The notes beneath the pieces were generated by a model. It was not told the DNA's origin, searched no databases, and saw nothing but the letters and a program-made list of their open reading frames with translations. Source: Flavobacteriales bacterium CG18_big_fil_WC_8_21_14_2_50_32_9 (lineage in GTDB: Bacteria > Bacteroidota > Bacteroidia > Flavobacteriales_E > Vicingaceae). From it: a stretch of DNA of 15,207 nt. Shown here one piece after another: positions 14,359 through 15,207 of this stretch (its first letter is position 1; each line of letters begins with the position of its first letter). Where the stretch lies: assembly GCA_002770955.1 (NCBI GenBank), contig PCUH01000004.1:1993-17199 (forward strand), written 5' to 3'. The translations under genes and the position numbers were made by a program.

Positions 14359-14439
14359 AATATGTGTGTTTATTAATTAGTATTTGTCTTTATAGTCAAG
14401 AGTTTGGTTCAGAATGTTCTAGTTCGAGGTTTCGATGGT

Positions 14440-14540
14440 CTGAAAATCAGGAGCCCCAATAACTCCAGATAGCTATCGGGACGGGATGACTGATTTGAAG
14501 ATCGAGAATAACGAAGAACTTAGCGAAGCGATCTCATGAA
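14440..14540. repeat. Repeat-like, GC-richer patch in the arsC-acr3 spacer
   Basis: The 236 bases between arsC and acr3 (14359-14594) contain no plausible ORF, and this patch has higher GC than its surroundings. It holds GATAGCTATC (14468-14477, perfect palindrome) next to CGGGACGGGATGAC. It also has AGATCG (14499-14504) facing CGATCT (14529-14534) around CGAAG direct repeats (14512-14516 and 14524-14528). From memory, blocks of the type CCCGATAGCTATCGGG and GAGATnGCTTCG are common in dispersed intergenic repeats of Bacteroidota, so I read this as a decayed repeat, not a gene. No clear promoter or operator was found in the rest of the spacer. Confidence 0.45.
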
Positions 14541-14594
14541 AACCTTAAAAAAAACAATAAAAGTTTTGAATAAATCGGACATTATGGACAAACT

Positions 14595-15207
14595 CTAATT
14601 AATTTTTGAAAATATATAAAATAATTCTGTAGCAACTTGTAAACTTCGTTCTTTGTATTTTTCGGCTTGTAACGGTGTCCCATCAAAAGATTTAGGGTCA
14701 TTATAGGTTATTGGAATTCGTTTTTCCGCTCCAGCAATAAAAGGGCAACCCTCATCTGCTTGAGAACAAGTCATAATAGCTGCAAAACCAGAGATAGGAT
14801 TAAATGGATGATTCAATGTTTTTGAAAATCCGATAATAGGTAATGTGTTTTCTCCAAATTTAATTGCATAGATAGGGTTATCTTCTTTAGAAAGCATTGT
14901 GATTTCTAACCCTTGTTCTTTTAATGTCTCACACACAAAAGGAAACATAGCAGTCTTTTCTGTTCCAGCCGAATAGACATTAATTTTTGGAATATCAAAA
15001 TATGTTGCCATTACGTTAGCCCAAACTTGAGCAAGGTGGCTTCTTCTGGAATTATGTGTGCAAATAAAGTTTAAACGAACTTCTTCATTAGTTGTAACCT
15101 TAGTTTTAATATAATCAACAAGAGGCTGAAGAGCCGTTTTTCTTTCGTCCGATATAGACTCCACATCTAGACTATTGATAAGAGCTTCAATTTTTGGAAA
15201 CAGTTTG
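14595..15207 (-). CDS. arsC: Thioredoxin-coupled arsenate reductase, 5' end outside the window
   Basis: Reduces arsenate to arsenite using the low-molecular-weight protein tyrosine phosphatase fold. Counting from the GTG codon at 15164, FICTHNSRRSH (33-43) is the CX5R phosphate loop with nucleophile C35 and R41. C133 and C140 in TCSQADEGCP have the same spacing as the resolving cysteines C82 and C89 of pI258 ArsC, which gives the full three-cysteine relay. YNDPKSFDGTP (154-164) provides the DP general acid D156. The reading frame stays open to the window end: the 14 codons upstream of GTG read KLFPKIEALINSLD, a helix resembling the start of related arsenate reductases. GTG is therefore probably an internal valine, and the true start lies just past 15207. 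The acr3 gene follows downstream on the same strand. Confidence 0.93.
   Translation of the reverse strand, partial: KLFPKIEALINSLDVESISDERKTALQPLVDYIKTKVTTNEEVRLNFICTHNSRRSHLAQVWANVMATYFDIPKINVYSAGTEKTAMFPFVCETLKEQGLEITMLSKEDNPIYAIKFGENTLPIIGFSKTLNHPFNPISGFAAIMTCSQADEGCPFIAGAEKRIPITYNDPKSFDGTPLQAEKYKERSLQVATELFYIFSKIN

Noticed and set aside
14436..14456. tRNA-like anticodon arm (CTGAAAATCAG, as in tRNA-Phe)
   Set aside because: No D-arm, T-arm or acceptor stem can be fitted around it; it is a short palindrome within a repeat-like patch.
14542..14573. Hairpin plus T run reading left from arsC as a terminator
   Set aside because: AAAACTT and AAGGTTTT pair only with a bulge and the T tract lies in the loop instead of after the stem.

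Overview
The window looks like a chromosomal segment of a Bacteroidota bacterium, most likely in or near the Flavobacteriia. It is AT-rich (about one third GC by eye). Start codons lack Shine-Dalgarno sequences and have A-rich leaders instead. Several upstream regions carry the Bacteroidota -7 promoter element TAnnTTTG. The gene content fits too: 67K-type SppA, a lipoprotein with OmpA-like and TPR parts, a MauE/DoxX-thioredoxin fusion, and a kynureninase/kynurenine monooxygenase pair. No phage, transposase, CRISPR array, rRNA or tRNA gene was found, and no gene-free stretch exceeds 300 bases.

Layout. (1) 49-2287, plus strand: a KdsC-like HAD phosphatase with an unusual N-terminal extension, a DEDDh exonuclease with a C-terminal DUF3820-like domain, and a fumarylacetoacetate-hydrolase-family enzyme. 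A near-perfect bidirectional terminator follows. (2) sppA (minus) and folK (plus) diverge from a shared 117-base region. (3) 4862-6577 encodes a large lipoprotein and ends at a perfect 40-base palindromic terminator. (4) A 58-residue cysteine-rich lipoprotein, too short for routine ORF calling, precedes a membrane protein that joins a MauE/DoxX-like domain to a periplasmic thioredoxin domain. (5) A Wzz-like chain-length regulator and a Wzy/WaaL-like polymerase or ligase follow, with TTG and GTG starts. (6) kynU and kmo form a probable operon for the 3-hydroxykynurenine to 3-hydroxyanthranilate route. (7) On the minus strand at the right edge, a thioredoxin-type arsenate reductase (5' end outside the window) lies upstream of an ACR3 arsenite exporter.

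The most unusual content is intergenic. Four spacers are built from degenerate 7-base tandem units with a different motif in each: TGAATTA, ATTTACG then GATTGAG/AACTGAA, TCTAATK, and ATTAGAG. Three begin at, or overlap, the upstream stop codon. A second, GC-rich palindromic repeat family has two copies in opposite orientation. One supplies part of the C-terminal tail of the polymerase and the other lies between kynU and kmo. The arsC-acr3 spacer holds a third patch of repeat-like sequence.

Functionally, most of the window is envelope biology (Kdo/LPS, polysaccharide assembly, lipoproteins, periplasmic thiol chemistry, membrane proteolysis), with folate, tryptophan/NAD and arsenic modules alongside.
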